In this document: in pieces, positions 23,936 through 36,128 of the stretch
Position numbering within the stretch: the stretch's first letter is position 1
Layout: each line of letters starts with the position of its first letter
NCBI GenBank assembly: GCA_025667525.1
Contig: CM046876.1
Location: 477,916,557 to 477,980,556, forward strand
From: Glebionis coronaria
Taxonomy: Eukaryota; Streptophyta; Magnoliopsida; Asterales; Asteraceae
Direction of reading: 5' to 3'
DNA length: 64,000 nt
Position numbers and translations under genes: made by a program
The notes under the pieces: model-generated
Database searches by the model: none
What the model saw: only the letters and a program-made list of their open reading frames with translations
Told to the model about the DNA's origin: nothing

Positions 23936-26900
23936 ATGAGCACCCGTTCTTCTTCTCCAAACCTTCTTTCTCCATTAAGTAATCCCGAAAAACTTATCCG
24001 ACAAAGAATCATTGACATTGAACAAAGAGAATTTGAAATGGCCACACAAGGACCTAGACCCGGAGGGCCTCAAAACCAAATTCCACCCCCTTTTCCACAT
24101 AATGGTAACGGTGGCGGTGGTGGGCCTCAAGGGCCTCAAGGACCTCAAGGACCTCAAGGACCGGCTCCCGATCTCCGAACGATGGAGGAGTTGTGTCAAC
24201 CGACTTTAAATGGACGGGGCGGACCGATCGCCCCGATCCCTATTCAAGCCACGGATTTTGGTTTAAGACATCACATGATACAACAAGTGCAAAATTCTCA
24301 ATTTAATGGAATACCAAGTGATGACGCAAACAAACATATTGATAAATTTTTGGATGTAACTCAACATATGAAACAAAATGGAGTTCCCGAGGATGCCCTA
24401 CGGCTTTCTCTCTTTCCGTACTCTTTAGGCCTTCATGCCGCCGAATGGTATGATCGTCTACCTCGGAACTCTATCCAAAGTTTCGATGACATGATAAGGA
24501 AATTTCTCTCGAAATTTTTCCCTCCGTCGATGGCTACCAAATTGAGAAATGCTATCACTAGCTTTCAACAAAAGCCCGACGAATCATTATTCGAAGCTTG
24601 GGAAAGGTACAAAGGGTACATTGATCGATGCCCGAGTCATAACATGCCTCTCGTTACTCAAATTGACACATTTTACAATGGTCTTACCTTGAGGCATCGG
24701 GACACGATCAATGCGGCCGCCGGAGGGACGTTTATGAAAAGACGTCCCGAGGAGTGTTATGATCTTATCGAGAACATGACCGCACATCATAACCATTGGG
24801 ACACTACGGTATCTCGAGATGAGATGACTAGAGGTATTTCCTCGGCTTCTACCGAGAGCCCGGAGGTTGTCCGTACTTTGGAAAAGATGAGCAATAATTT
24901 TCTCGATGCTTTGAAACAACTCACGTTGAATCAATCGGTTAAAGCCGTGAATCCTAAGTGTGAAACTTGTGGTGGTCCACATTCTTATCATGAGTGCCCG
25001 GCCATCGGTGGCTACACTCAAGAGACCGCATATGCTACTACGGGTTACCAACCTCAAGGTGACCGTAATTTGCTAAGCTATCGGTCAAATAATTATATCG
25101 GACCACCCGGATTCAATCAACCGCAAAATCAAGTTGCTCAAAACAATTTCCAACCTCGGAACAATCAAGTTCAAAACCGAGGGAATAACCACACTCAAGG
25201 TTATCATCAAGGAAATTTCAATCAAGCTTATCAACCACCGGCTTATCAAGCTCCCGCTTATCAAGCTCCGGTTAATCAATCACTTGCTCAAATTCCTAAC
25301 GATGTGTCTAACTACATGAAAGCTAATGACATGGTCGTGAAGAATTTGCAAAGCCAAATTACTAGTTTAAGGGGTGATTTAAGCAAACAAGGAAATGATC
25401 TTAGGAATGAACTTAAAAATGATATGAGAACTTCTTTAAATAATCAAACTAATGATCTTAGGAACATGATGGCTAGCTTCTTTCAAGCAAACCAAGCCTC
25501 GGGTTCGGGGCCTCTTCCGGCCAATACCGTTGCAAATCCAAAAGGCGAGTTGAAAGCCATCACCACACGAAGTGGTAAAGCCTATAAAGAACCTCCGATG
25601 CCAACATCGGAACCAAAGGAAATCGAGGAAACAAAGGACGAGGAGAAACCCAAAAGCTCACAAAGTACCGCTCAAGTCCAACCTCCGGTTAAACAGATTC
25701 CAACTCCCATTTCGGAACCCGAGATTCCGAAGACTAAGCCTTCGATTCCATATCCTTCAAGGCTTAGTAACCAAAAGCTCCAAGACAAAACTAATGCTCA
25801 AATGACCAAGTTTCTTGAAATCTTTCAAAAGTTACACTTCGACATTAGTTTTGCGGATGCTTTGCTCTATATGCCCAAATTTGCCTCGATGTTTAAAAGC
25901 ATGTTAAGCAACAAGGAAAAATTGGGTGAAATGACCAAAACGCCTTTGAATGAGAATTGCTCGGCGGTGCTCCTCAAAAAGTTACCCGAAAAACTTGGAG
26001 ACCCCGGAAAATTTCTTATACCATGTGACTTTCCCGAGCTTGATGAATGCTTAGCCTTGGCCGATCTTGGTGCAAGCATCAATCTAATGCCACTTTCGGT
26101 ATGGAAAAAGCTCTCTCTTCCCGAACTTACTCCGACACAAATGACTCTCGAGCTTGCCGACCGATCGGTAACTATACCTTTGGGTATTGCCGAGGATGTC
26201 TTTGTGAAGGTAGGAAAGTTCTATTTTCCGGCCGACTTCGTTATCGTTGACTACAATGTTGATCCGAGGGTTCCTCTCATTCTTGGGAGGCCCTTCTTAA
26301 GGACATCACGTGCACTAATCGATGTGTACGGAGAAGAACTTACTCTTCGAGTCGATGACGAAGCCGTGACCTTCAATGTCGGGCACCTTTCAAAATTCCC
26401 TCGCAAATACTTTGAGGAATCGGTTAATCAAATCGATGTCATAGATATTGTTTGCGAGGAGCATAAACAAGAGGTGCTCGGTTGCTCGGAAAATTCTTCA
26501 AGTGGCAATCCCACTTCATTAGACCCCATCGTTGCTATCTCTTCCCCCTCTCTCACTCCATTTGAGGGAGGTGACTTCATTTTGGAAGAGATTGAAGCCT
26601 ACCTTGCTAGTGATTCGACTCTACCAGAGTTTGATCCTAAAGACTTTGACCCGGATGGAGACATTCGTCTCATTGAGCAATTGCTTAACATGGATCCTTT
26701 ACCTCTCTCTCCGAAAGAACTTCATCACGAGGAAATCAAGCAAATTGAAAATCCAATTGTTGATCCTCCGGAGCTCGAACTTAAGAACTTACCTCCTCAT
26801 CTCGAATATGCATTTTTGGAGGGTGATGATAAATTACCCGTCATTATTGCTAACGACTTAAAAGATGAGGAGAAAGCCGCTCTCATAAAGGTTTTAAAGT

Positions 26901-27220
26901 CTCACAAGCATGCCATTGCTTGGAAACTTTCCGACATCAAGGGCATAAACCCGCAATTTTGTACTCACAAAATATTGATGGAGGACGACTTTAAACCGGC
27001 GGTTCAAAGTCAAAGAAGGGTGAATCCAAAAATTCATGAGGTTATCAAATCGGAAGTTATCAAACTTCTCGATGCCGGATTGATTTACCCTATCTCCGAT
27101 AGTTCATGGGTGAGCCCGATTCATTGTGTGCCCAAAAAGGGCGGTATTACCGTTGTGGAAAATGACGACAACGAGTTGATCCCAACTCGTTTGGTGACGG
27201 GGGTGGCGAGTATGCATTGA
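23936..27220 (+). CDS. Athila Gag-protease and start of reverse transcriptase
   Basis: The start is placed at ATG 23936 (MSTRSS), because the related element D begins MRTRSS at the matching place; the frame is open further upstream. Gag core lies at about residues 84-300, with a proline/glutamine/glycine tract before it from a nine-base repeat (24121-24162). The zinc knuckle is [13 protein letters not shown] at about 341-353, a CX2CX3HX4C variant. The aspartic protease active site is [10 protein letters not shown] near residue 709, followed by [10 protein letters not shown]. The frame then enters reverse transcriptase ([13 protein letters not shown]) and ends early at 27218 because of an extra base in the G run 27199-27203. 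Gag packages RNA in cytoplasmic particles; the protease cuts the polyprotein. Apart from that one base it looks intact. Confidence 0.93.
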   Translation: MSTRSSSPNLLSPLSNPEKLIRQRIIDIEQREFEMATQGPRPGGPQNQIPPPFPHNGNGGGGGPQGPQGPQGPQGPAPDLRTMEELCQPTLNGRGGPIAPIPIQATDFGLRHHMIQQVQNSQFNGIPSDDANKHIDKFLDVTQHMKQNGVPEDALRLSLFPYSLGLHAAEWYDRLPRNSIQSFDDMIRKFLSKFFPPSMATKLRNAITSFQQKPDESLFEAWERYKGYIDRCPSHNMPLVTQIDTFYNGLTLRHRDTINAAAGGTFMKRRPEECYDLIENMTAHHNHWDTTVSRDEMTRGISSASTESPEVVRTLEKMSNNFLDALKQLTLNQSVKAVNPKCETCGGPHSYHECPAIGGYTQETAYATTGYQPQGDRNLLSYRSNNYIGPPGFNQPQNQVAQNNFQPRNNQVQNRGNNHTQGYHQGNFNQAYQPPAYQAPAYQAPVNQSLAQIPNDVSNYMKANDMVVKNLQSQITSLRGDLSKQGNDLRNELKNDMRTSLNNQTNDLRNMMASFFQANQASGSGPLPANTVANPKGELKAITTRSGKAYKEPPMPTSEPKEIEETKDEEKPKSSQSTAQVQPPVKQIPTPISEPEIPKTKPSIPYPSRLSNQKLQDKTNAQMTKFLEIFQKLHFDISFADALLYMPKFASMFKSMLSNKEKLGEMTKTPLNENCSAVLLKKLPEKLGDPGKFLIPCDFPELDECLALADLGASINLMPLSVWKKLSLPELTPTQMTLELADRSVTIPLGIAEDVFVKVGKFYFPADFVIVDYNVDPRVPLILGRPFLRTSRALIDVYGEELTLRVDDEAVTFNVGHLSKFPRKYFEESVNQIDVIDIVCEEHKQEVLGCSENSSSGNPTSLDPIVAISSPSLTPFEGGDFILEEIEAYLASDSTLPEFDPKDFDPDGDIRLIEQLLNMDPLPLSPKELHHEEIKQIENPIVDPPELELKNLPPHLEYAFLEGDDKLPVIIANDLKDEEKAALIKVLKSHKHAIAWKLSDIKGINPQFCTHKILMEDDFKPAVQSQRRVNPKIHEVIKSEVIKLLDAGLIYPISDSSWVSPIHCVPKKGGITVVENDDNELIPTRLVTGVASMH

Positions 27221-29690
27221 TTATCGAAAGTTGAACGATGCTACTCGTAAAGACCATTTCCCGTTACCTTTCATGGACCTCATGCTTGAAAGATTAGCCG
27301 GAAACGATTACTATTGTTTCCTTGACGGATTTTCCGGCTACTTTCAAATTCCCATCGATCCGAAGGACCAAGAGAAGACCACCTTCACATGTCCCTACGG
27401 AACGTTTGCTTATCGTCGCATGCCATTCGGCTTATGCAATGCACCGGGCACGTTCCAAAGATGTATGACCGCCATCTTTCACGACATGATTGAGAAAACG
27501 ATGGAGGTCTTCATGGATGACTTCTCGGTCTTCGGTGATTCATTCCAATCTTGCCTCTCAAATTTAGACCGCATGTTGCAAAGGTGCGAAGACACCAGTC
27601 TCGTGCTAAATTGGGAGAAGAGTCATTTTATGGTCAAAGAGGGCATCGTCCTCGGCCATAAAATTTCTAAATTCGGGATTGAAGTCGATCGAGCCAAAGT
27701 GGACGTTATCGCTAAGCTCCCTCATCCCACTTCCGTAAAAGGTATTCGGAGCTTTTTAGGTCATGCCGGCTTTTATCGAAGGTTTATTCAAGACTTTTCG
27801 AAGATCGCCCGACCCATGACTCATCTCCTCGAGAAGGATGCTCCGTTCATCTTTTCGGAAGATTGTATTCAAGCGTTCAATACGCTTAAGAAAAAATTGA
27901 CTGAAGCCCCTATCTTAGTTGCCCCCGATTGGGAACTACCATTCGAGCTCATGTGCGATGCAAGCGATTTCGCTATGGGTGCCGTCTTGGGGCAACGAAG
28001 GGCTCGACATTTTCAGCCTATACATTACGCAAGCAAGACTATGTCCGAGGCTCAATCGAACTACACCACTACGGAAAAAGAATTACTTGCCGTGGTGTAC
28101 GCTTTCGAGAAATTCCGCCCGTACCTAGTTTTGAACAAATGCATAGTGTATACGGATCACTCGGCTCTAAAATATCTCTTCCAAAAGCAAGATGCTAAGC
28201 CGAGATTGCTCCGGTGGGTTCTCCTCCTTCAAGAATTCGATTTCACTATCCGTGATACGAAAGGAGCCGAGAACCTCGCGGCCGACCACCTATCTCGTCT
28301 TGAAAATCCACACCAAGGTGATCTCGATAAAAAGGAAGTGACGGAAACATTTCCCCTCGAGACACTTGGTATGGTATCTCTAAGTGGAGATTCTAGTACC
28401 CCATGGTTTGCCGACTTCGCAAACTACCATGCGGGGAACTTCTTGATCAAAGGGATGTCGTCCCAACAAAAAAGAAAATTCTTTAAAGATGTTAAACATT
28501 ACTTTTGGGACGACCCCTTTCTATTCAAAGTTTGTGCGGATCAAATCATCCGGCGGTGTGTTCATGGCCAAGAAGCCATTGATATTCTTACGGCTTGCCA
28601 CAATGGACCCACCGGGGGACACCATGGTGCAAACCTTACCGCCAAAAAGGTGTTTGATTCTGGCTTCTATTGGCCCTCGATCTACCGTGACGCCCATGAC
28701 TTAGTCCAATCTTGCGACTCTTGTCAACGTTACGGCAAGATCACCCAAAAAGATGAAATGCCCAAAAATATCATACAAGTTTGTGAGATATTTGACATTT
28801 GGGGTATTGACTTTATGGGGCCGTTCCCGTCTTCACGAGGGAACAAGTACATACTCGTGGCCGTCGATTACTTGTCGAAATGGGTGGAAGCGAAAGCGCT
28901 CCCCACTAACGACGCCCGAGTTGTTGTGAAATTCTTGAAAGCTCTATTTGCCCGGTTTGGAACTCCCCGCGCTATCATTAGTGACCGCGGTACTCACTTT
29001 TGTAATGACCAATTTGCAAAGGTCATGCTAAAGTACGGAGTTACACATCGACTTTCCACCGCTTATCATCCTCAAACTAGTGGACAAGTCGAGGTTTCCA
29101 ACCGTGGCTTAAAAAGAATTCTTGAGAGGACGGTTGGTGAAAACCGTGCCTCTTGGTCCGATAAGCTAGATGATGCATTATGGGCCTTCCGTACCGCTTT
29201 CAAAACACCCATCGGGTGTACTCCTTACAAACTCGTGTACGGAAAGGCTTGTCATCTTCCTATCGAGCTTGAGCACAAGGCCTATTGGGCCCTCAAGCAT
29301 GCCAACTTCGATCTCAAGTCCGCGGGTGATCACCGAAAAGTTCAACTCAATGAATTAAATGAACTTCGGGATCAAGCCTACGAGAACTCTTTGATCTATA
29401 AAGAGAAGACAAAGAAGATCCATGACTCTAAAATCAAGAACCGCGTTTTCAACGTTGGTGATCGAGTCCTTCTTTTCAACTCTCGATTGAAAATCTTCTC
29501 GGGTAAACTCAAAACCCGTTGGACCGGACCATTCACCGTCACCAAAGTTTATCCATATGGCACCATCGAGTTATCTCAAAACGACGGGCCAAACTTCAAG
29601 GTGAATGGTCATCGATTGAAGCACTACTTTGGAGGGGACATACCACCCTTGGTTGTCCCGGATCTCCAAACCTCTCCACCGGATCTCTAA
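27204..29690 (+). CDS. Athila reverse transcriptase, RNase H and integrase (continuation after frameshift)
   Basis: This is the same polyprotein continued in another frame; there is no real start codon near 27231. Reverse transcriptase has the FMDDF active site near 27511. RNase H shows [10 protein letters not shown] near 27952, the [10 protein letters not shown] glutamate and [10 protein letters not shown]. Integrase has an HHCC zinc site (near 28580-28730: GGHHGA ... SCDSCQ) and the catalytic D, D, E in IDFMGPF, SDRGTHF and SGQVEVSN. The C-terminal region contains [10 protein letters not shown] and RWTGPF, typical of gypsy integrases. No stop interrupts about 830 codons. If the extra G is a sequencing error or is bypassed by ribosomal shifting, this copy could supply all enzymes for itself and for related defective elements such as D. 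Confidence 0.95.
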   Translation, partial: WRVCIDYRKLNDATRKDHFPLPFMDLMLERLAGNDYYCFLDGFSGYFQIPIDPKDQEKTTFTCPYGTFAYRRMPFGLCNAPGTFQRCMTAIFHDMIEKTMEVFMDDFSVFGDSFQSCLSNLDRMLQRCEDTSLVLNWEKSHFMVKEGIVLGHKISKFGIEVDRAKVDVIAKLPHPTSVKGIRSFLGHAGFYRRFIQDFSKIARPMTHLLEKDAPFIFSEDCIQAFNTLKKKLTEAPILVAPDWELPFELMCDASDFAMGAVLGQRRARHFQPIHYASKTMSEAQSNYTTTEKELLAVVYAFEKFRPYLVLNKCIVYTDHSALKYLFQKQDAKPRLLRWVLLLQEFDFTIRDTKGAENLAADHLSRLENPHQGDLDKKEVTETFPLETLGMVSLSGDSSTPWFADFANYHAGNFLIKGMSSQQKRKFFKDVKHYFWDDPFLFKVCADQIIRRCVHGQEAIDILTACHNGPTGGHHGANLTAKKVFDSGFYWPSIYRDAHDLVQSCDSCQRYGKITQKDEMPKNIIQVCEIFDIWGIDFMGPFPSSRGNKYILVAVDYLSKWVEAKALPTNDARVVVKFLKALFARFGTPRAIISDRGTHFCNDQFAKVMLKYGVTHRLSTAYHPQTSGQVEVSNRGLKRILERTVGENRASWSDKLDDALWAFRTAFKTPIGCTPYKLVYGKACHLPIELEHKAYWALKHANFDLKSAGDHRKVQLNELNELRDQAYENSLIYKEKTKKIHDSKIKNRVFNVGDRVLLFNSRLKIFSGKLKTRWTGPFTVTKVYPYGTIELSQNDGPNFKVNGHRLKHYFGGDIPPLVVPDLQTSPPDL

Positions 29691-29703
29691 ATCCGAGGAG
29701 TTT

Positions 29704-29763
29704 CGTCAGGCTCGTGACGTTAAACAAGCGCTTCTCGGGAGGCAACCCCTGTATTATCTATCT
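29704..29763 (+). other. Conserved block after the Athila polyprotein stop
   Basis: Fourteen bases after the stop, GTCAGGCTCGTGACG is followed by TTAAACAAGCGCTTCT, then GGGAGGCAACCC and TGTAT. Element D has the same block at 63004-63070, though its coding sequence upstream is different. Conservation without coding suggests an RNA or regulatory role, which is unknown. Confidence 0.75.
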
Positions 29764-30170
29764 ATCTAATAAGTGACGGAGGAGCTCGCCTCTTCCATTT
29801 GTGTGCTCCGTGTTGGTTGTGAATGTGTAGGTTTGCCCGGATATGTAGCCTTTCGAGTCTCGATCCGAATACCTATTTTGTCGGGAGCCGATATCCTTTA
29901 TCTTTTGACTAACGTTTTTCTATTGCATAATTAATAAACGGCTTTAGATTTACGTAGAGACCCCTCGATTTTAGAAATATGCATTAAAATCGTTGAATTT
30001 TAGTATGGGGGTGGCATTCCCGTATTAGAAAACATTGAGGTCAATGTGTAGTTTTAGTATGGGGGGTATCTATCGATATCGTACTAAATTTTTGCTTAAT
30101 TCCCGTGTAATCCCGTTTTACCAACAAAAAAAAAAAAAAGTGTTTTTTTTTTTTATGCCAAATTATTTTC

Positions 30171-30208
<38 letters not shown>

Positions 30209-31401
30209 AAAAGGAAAAAAATGAGACCTAAGTGTTTGACTTTCCGTTGGGTGAGAACGAAGATAAAAATTTTGACTCGATTGAGCGTGTTGAGCTCTAG
30301 CCTAGCCCTTTACAAAGCTTAATCGTTTTTGCGAATCATTTAGAATGGGTTCTTTTAAACTTGCATTAATAGTTTCCATGGATGATTTTAAACTTGCTTA
30401 AACAAATGAGAAATGATAGAGCAAAATTTAAGTAAAGATGTTTCTTAATTATAAAGGTTAATTTTTGTACTCTTTACTCCCAACATCTTATGAAAATTGT
30501 TTAAATAAAGTCGAACGGTCTAAAATATTCTTAGTTTTAAAACAACTTCCTTTAAAAGTTGCATATGATTAATCAAAGTCCACATTAGGGTATAATTAGC
30601 ACCATGGAATGGGATGCGAAATTTGGCAAAATGTATAAATCCAATAATACCCGAAAGGTTGAGGATAATGTTGCTATAAATCCAAAAATTCTTACAAGAA
30701 TGAGGATGAATAACCAAAGTCATAATAAAGTGTTCGATAAAAGTCACCAAACGGTGTACACCAAGAATGAATAAAAGGCCAAGGTCTTAAAAGTTGCAAT
30801 ATTTGATATCTAGTGGAATAAGCCAAATTTCAAATCCATAATATATCGTGTTAAATTATACCTTGGCGGGGACTTTTGATTTAATCATATGGAATTTTTG
30901 AGGATCGAGTTTTTAACTACTTATTAATTAAATCGTCTTTCTTTATCTTCGAATTAAATAAGTGTTAAGGGAGTATTGAGTCCATAAATTAAAAATTACA
31001 AGTATTAGACATCTTATCTTAAACCGAGCTATGATCTTATTTTTAAACTTGTAAAAGGGCAAAGTGAAAACCGAGGACGACGAATTTTACCCATGAGGGG
31101 CAAAGATATGAATGCTTTTTGTTCCGTGATCCCTAAGCGTTAATTTTCAAAATTAATGAAAGGCTAAACAAGATGGTCTCGCAAAAAAATAAATAACGTA
31201 GCAATAGTGATCGTAAATAAATAATTTGGTCAATTTAAGTGTGTGTGTGTAAATAATTGTGTTTTATTATAAAAGGTTAAAACGGGACGTTTAAAAATTT
31301 ACGTTTTTCCCTAAGGTAAAAACTTTGCTACTTTCAAAGTAATTAAATTAGGGGTGATCGTAAAATTTTATCGGATATATTGCACGGGAGTTGCAATAGT
31401 T
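29764..31401 (+). other. Athila 3' non-coding region
   Basis: About 1.6 kb without an env-like or other supported gene. It has A and T runs (30122-30205), two internal copies of TAGTATGGGGG (near 30001 and 30055) that match the true polypurine tract, and between them the stem-loop ACATTG/CAATGT with loop AGGT at 30032-30047. Confidence 0.75.
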
Positions 31402-31414
31402 TAGTATGGGGGCG
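31402..31414 (+). other. Athila polypurine tract
   Basis: TAGTATGGGGGCG ends immediately before the 3' LTR start at 31415. Confidence 0.85.
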
Positions 31415-33219
31415 TGATGAGTTACTTAATACTCATCATTTTACCCTAAGTTAAATGAATAAAAAAGGCAAAAACGAGATAAAAAACGTACATATATCTT
31501 GTGTTTTCTGATTTTATTTTGCAGATCCGGTTTCTCGACAAAAAGACGAAAACAAAGTCCAAAAGTCAACTCGAGCACGGTTTTGAAAAGAGCACGAAAA
31601 AACAAGGACAAAAAAAACCGATCCGGAAACTCAATTTATAATTTTACGGGCTAACCCACGCCCGTTTAACGGGCCGGATCAGCCCGTTAAATTATTTTTA
31701 GTCAACGAAAACAAAGTAACCAAATCACTAAAGTGAACCCAAAATTTTAAACATTCGGAAATTAAAGTTTCATTTGTTTGGGCCATATTCACATTTTAGC
31801 CCGAAATGATAACCACCAGCCCATTTTCCCTTTATCACCAACCATCACTTTATCACTAATTTAGGTTTCATCTAATTTATCAGCCTCCATTTTTTTCCTA
31901 TCCCATCTCACCAAATCAAAACAAAAGTATCACAATCCATTCCAAATACATAAAGACAAGATAGATGACTATTTCTTTTTTGATCAAGACATATGAAGCA
32001 ATCAAGCCCTACCCACGTGAATGATCCACCGTGGCGATCCTTGTCAAAAAAATGAGCGCCAAATCCATTTATTTTCAAGAATGGCCAAGATTGAAGGATG
32101 CATTTCAAATATTTTCACCAATGGCTGTGATTACTTCAAAGAAGCACAAATTGAAGATTTTGAGTTTTCCTCTCACATAGAAAGCACAAGACAAAGAGGA
32201 CCAAGCTTCTATATAAAGACCCAAAAAGACTGAAGACCGACATGTAATTTTTAGGGTTAATCTTTAATTTTAATTATTGTCATTTTAAATTTTCAAAAAT
32301 TAATTTTCAGTTTCATCAATCTATTGTATTCGAATGTTTTTTTTTTTTTAATCCCAAGATAATTTGATTATTGTGTTTGAAATTTGTTCTTGTTCAGTTT
32401 CTATATTGTTCTTAATATAAAAATGGTGATTGTTCTTATTTAGTTGCTACTGCCTTGATTAATTTGAAAAAGAAAAAAGAAAAAAAAAGAGAGTACTACT
32501 TTGTTGCTGCCATTTATAATTAAAAAAAAAAAAGATTGTTTAACATTTTTCTTTGCTGCTACTATTCGGTTGTAAAAAAAAAGGATTAACCCTTTGTTAC
32601 TACTAAACTCACAAAAAAATATAATAAGAAAGAAAGTGGTGGTGTGGGTTACTGTATGAAACAATAAAGAAAAGGGTGTCACTCCTTGTTGTTGCTGTTG
32701 GAATAGAAACGAAAAAGAAAGGGGTGATGATTGTTGAAGTTGCTTGTTCGAAAGATGGATATTCATGTATCTTGGGTTAATTTTTCTCAAAGGAGGTTTA
32801 CATGTTTGGATTAATTTGGATTTTGGGTTAGTTTTATTTTGCCGCACCTCTCGAAATATTGTAAGTTTATTTATTTTGTTTACAAATCGAATGATGAATC
32901 TGTGCTATATGCTACTGTGTTATTAGATGATTTTATTTTGTTACCATTTTGTTACCTGTTTTAAATTCAGTAGTGTTGGTATTACTTTAATCACAATTGC
33001 AAATAAAAAAGCAAGTATTGGTAGTGATATTCTTTTTTTACTTGTATCTCTTGGTCCATCTAGTAGTATGTGGTATTATTTTTGTTGAATAAAATAGTAG
33101 TAGTAGTATTTATCTGTTGTTGGTTTAAAAGTTTGTAGAATATGGTTTTGTTTTTATGTGATGTTCACGTGAGAAGTTAAAAAAAAAAATAGGTTCAAAA
33201 AAAAAAAAAAAAAAAAATA

Positions 33220-33304
33220 GCTTTGAGGGGAATCGAACACACAACCCCCAACTTACGTTAAGTTATTTCAACACATACTAGTTTACCATCTCTGCCACTC
33301 ATGC
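33220..33304 (-). ncRNA. tRNA-like / SINE-head sequence, antisense in the Athila 3' LTR
   Basis: Identical in its A-box, B-box and acceptor parts to 22590-22674, again followed on the minus strand by long T runs. Confidence 0.55.
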
Positions 33305-35392
33305 TTTCTTGTTTCAAGTTACTTTCATTAATTAATATAGAAAACGTTTATTTACTAAATAATTATCTATATATTGCCGACGGTTCTTTGATTATGTAAA
33401 TTAATCATGACCATTCAAAATATACAAAACAAAATCTGGACCATTGAAATTAAAGGATTATCTATTTTAACAAACTTGTAGCAATAATGGAAATTCACTC
33501 TTATCCTCTGAGATATTACTATTCCATTACCAAACTTTCTACATTTTAGGAAATGTATAAAGTTCATTTCAAAGCCATATACATTTATCCATTCCAAAAA
33601 TAAGGGCTGGTATTTGGGAATACAATATACTAACGTGGATCAACAATCTTCAGTGTATATCGGGCAATTCATATATTTTTGGATAGTTTGTTTTGCTTAA
33701 CAACGTTTATGTATAAATTCAAATACCTTCTCGGCTCATGATTTTCAATACCCTATAAACTATACAAACAAAAAAAGTAATAAAGAAAAAAAGTGATACT
33801 TCACCTTGCTGGGTTGCCAAGAGAGAGGCTAACGTCCCTGTAAGTTCTGAATTTGTTTTCAGATTCATGATTTAGGATCTAAGGTTAAGCTTGCCTCGCT
33901 TAATACACGAATGCAGTAAAGTTTATGTTATTGCCCTCGAGTCACGGAAACTTGGCTTTTAGCCTCCACTAGCATTTGTCTCTGAGAGTTTGTCATATGA
34001 AAGTTATCTAATGTTACTTTTCATGGGAGGCTTACGCAAATGGTGAGTTCAATATACGTGATAACCAAGATTTAACCCATGTCATTGCCAAATATATTAT
34101 TACAAGCTTGAGCAAGTTATGTAGATACGCTTTCCATCTATGGCTATTAGAAAAAGATGTGTGTGATGTTGTGAACAGATGTATGCCATTGTAGCTCATC
34201 ATACAAGGCACACGTCAACTGGTGAGCTTAAAGATCATGTTCCCTATATAAGAACATGAAATTATTTCTTTTCTTTAGGTACACATACATCCCATGATCA
34301 GTGAAAATGTTTTTTTTAACGTTTGAATGTTTAGGACTATTTATAACAACATTTTTTTTATATATGGTGGACTTGAGGAGCCTTGCATAGGTGGTGACAC
34401 AAAGATGCTAATGGTTGTAAACGTTTCACCACTTCACCATCACCTACTTCCATTGGTGCGTCATATTGGTCGCGTCATATTGCTTCAAAAGTTTATCTCG
34501 CCAGATTGAAACATCAAGGAGACATACATCTACAAGTCAATTGATGCTAATTCAGTTGAGGGATTTGTTGGGCTTCTAAGTCATCATGTTATTGCCTTCA
34601 GGTTGAAGATTACATGGAAGTCAGTCAAGGCTTATCAAACCCATCTCGAAACCGTAGTCTTTGCTAAATGAATTCACAATTTTCATATGGGATAACTTAT
34701 CATCGAGTGAACAGTTACGTTTGAGGTATGAACCTTATTTTCATATGGGCTAACGTATCAAAGTTAGTAAGGTCATTGACTAACACCATTTGTAAATTGC
34801 ATAAATTGTCTTTCATTCCGTTTTGTTATTATTATTAATTTACTGTAGTTTAAGTTTTAATCGAGGCTGATGTTCCTAATGGCATGATTTATGTGGTTAA
34901 CAGGTTTGGAAAACTTATGTTTAGACGTGTGATTCACCACAAAATTGGAGTTATTTTTGGATAAAAAATTGTAAGTAGTTATATGATTCAGTTGAGACTA
35001 AACTTGTATGGAACAAGTAAAGGATTAAGTTTGCTTGGACACCACCCAAAGTGAAAAAGGACGAGAAGCAATTTCAGCAGCTCAAAGGCTAATTGCAAGA
35101 AACAAATGATAGGATACACTTCTTGTCAAAGTAAAAATGATAAGTTCATATGTATGAAAACTCTAAATTTGTTATACATAACAAGGTATACTTTAAGGAT
35201 TTTAGAGCTTTCAACAAGTCTTCCTCCTTAAAAATTATGCCAACACTCGATTAATTTTTTCCAAAACATGCATTATATTTACTTACTAAGCTACCGATTT
35301 TGACATAAATATAGATAAAATCGGAGCACAAAGATGATCTAAAAATGTTCTCGAATATGAAACAACTTGAACTATCAATACATACATGTGAT

Positions 35393-35763
35393 CACTGTTT
35401 GAAACCCGGTTTGATCCGGTCGGGTCAACCGATTGACCCGATTCCAGTAAAAAACGGGTCATATTATTTCGGATTTTGCCCGGTTAAATTCGCCAGGTTT
35501 GGGTTGACTCGGGTCAAACCGATTTTCTAGACCCGGTCGGGTATCAATTTTTCATGTTTCTTTAAAAACTTATAAATTATGCGTCTTTGCAATATAATTT
35601 TATTTTTACATACTATATTTGTTGAAAAAAGTTTATATGTTCAAAATAAGAATATTTTATGATTATATATTATTAGAAATATAAAATCTTTTATTATTTT
35701 GGAACATCGGGTTGACCCGGTGATCTCGCTGAGTCAATTGAAAAACCGATTTTCAAAACATCG
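35393..35763. mobile_element. hAT-like MITE inside the Helitron (371 bp)
   Basis: CATGTGAT flanks it exactly (35385-35392 and 35764-35771), an 8-bp duplication typical of hAT elements. The ends CACTGTTTGAAACCCGGTTT and, inverted, CGATGTTTTGAAAATCGGTT are similar. The interior has repeated GGGTCAACCCGG-like motifs and codes for nothing. Confidence 0.85.
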
Positions 35764-36098
35764 CATGTGATGACTCTTTTGCTCGTGCTACGTGATAAAT
35801 GAGCACATTCATAAAGATCGACCTCTCATGCATTATGTACAATGTAAAGATTTAAAAGAGTTGATATGCAATAATATGCTACAAAGAAAGTAAGAAGGTG
35901 ATATTTACGAAGTTGTTGTGAAAGTTGTTGATATGGATGGAGAAGATACGAAAGAAACGTCAATGAATAAATATGATATGAGAGAAAATAAAATATAAAG
36001 ATCTGACTAATTGTGAATAGTCTTCAATGTGTGTTTGTTTACGTATCTTTTGATAAATACTCGCAACAAGTTTTTTTATAAAGTTATTAAATCGTTAT

Positions 36099-36128
36099 AC
36101 CCGAGCAACGCACGGGTATTGTTCTAGT
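36099..36128 (+). terminator. Helitron 3' hairpin and CTAGT end
   Basis: A 5-bp GC-rich stem with a 9-base loop, then ATTGTT and CTAGT. In Helitrons this structure marks the end of rolling-circle transfer; it is not a transcription terminator of a host gene. Confidence 0.88.

Larger units (their letters stand above)
33366..36128 (+). mobile_element. Non-autonomous Helitron (2763 bp)
   Basis: The element starts TCTATATATTGCC after an A and ends CTAGT before a T, the expected A^T insertion. The 3' hairpin ACCCG (36099-36103) / CGGGT (36113-36117) lies seven bases before CTAGT. There is no target duplication, as expected for Helitrons. The empty site is visible in the 5' LTR near 22731-22738, apart from an AT dinucleotide. 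No Rep/helicase frame is present, so mobilisation depended on another copy. I could not identify captured genes; it does contain a 371-bp MITE. Confidence 0.93.

Noticed and set aside
25085..25319. Short frames overlapping the Athila and element D gag-pol on other frames and strands
   Set aside because: Shadows of the long coding frames, caused by their Asn/Gln-rich codon content.
29764..31401. env-like gene in the Athila element
   Set aside because: Looked for because Athila elements often have one; no frame above about 95 codons and no signal or membrane pattern.
32440..32847. 135-codon minus-strand frame in the Athila 3' LTR
   Set aside because: Antisense to the LTR; the 5' LTR copy is shorter because of homopolymer changes, and no family motif is present.
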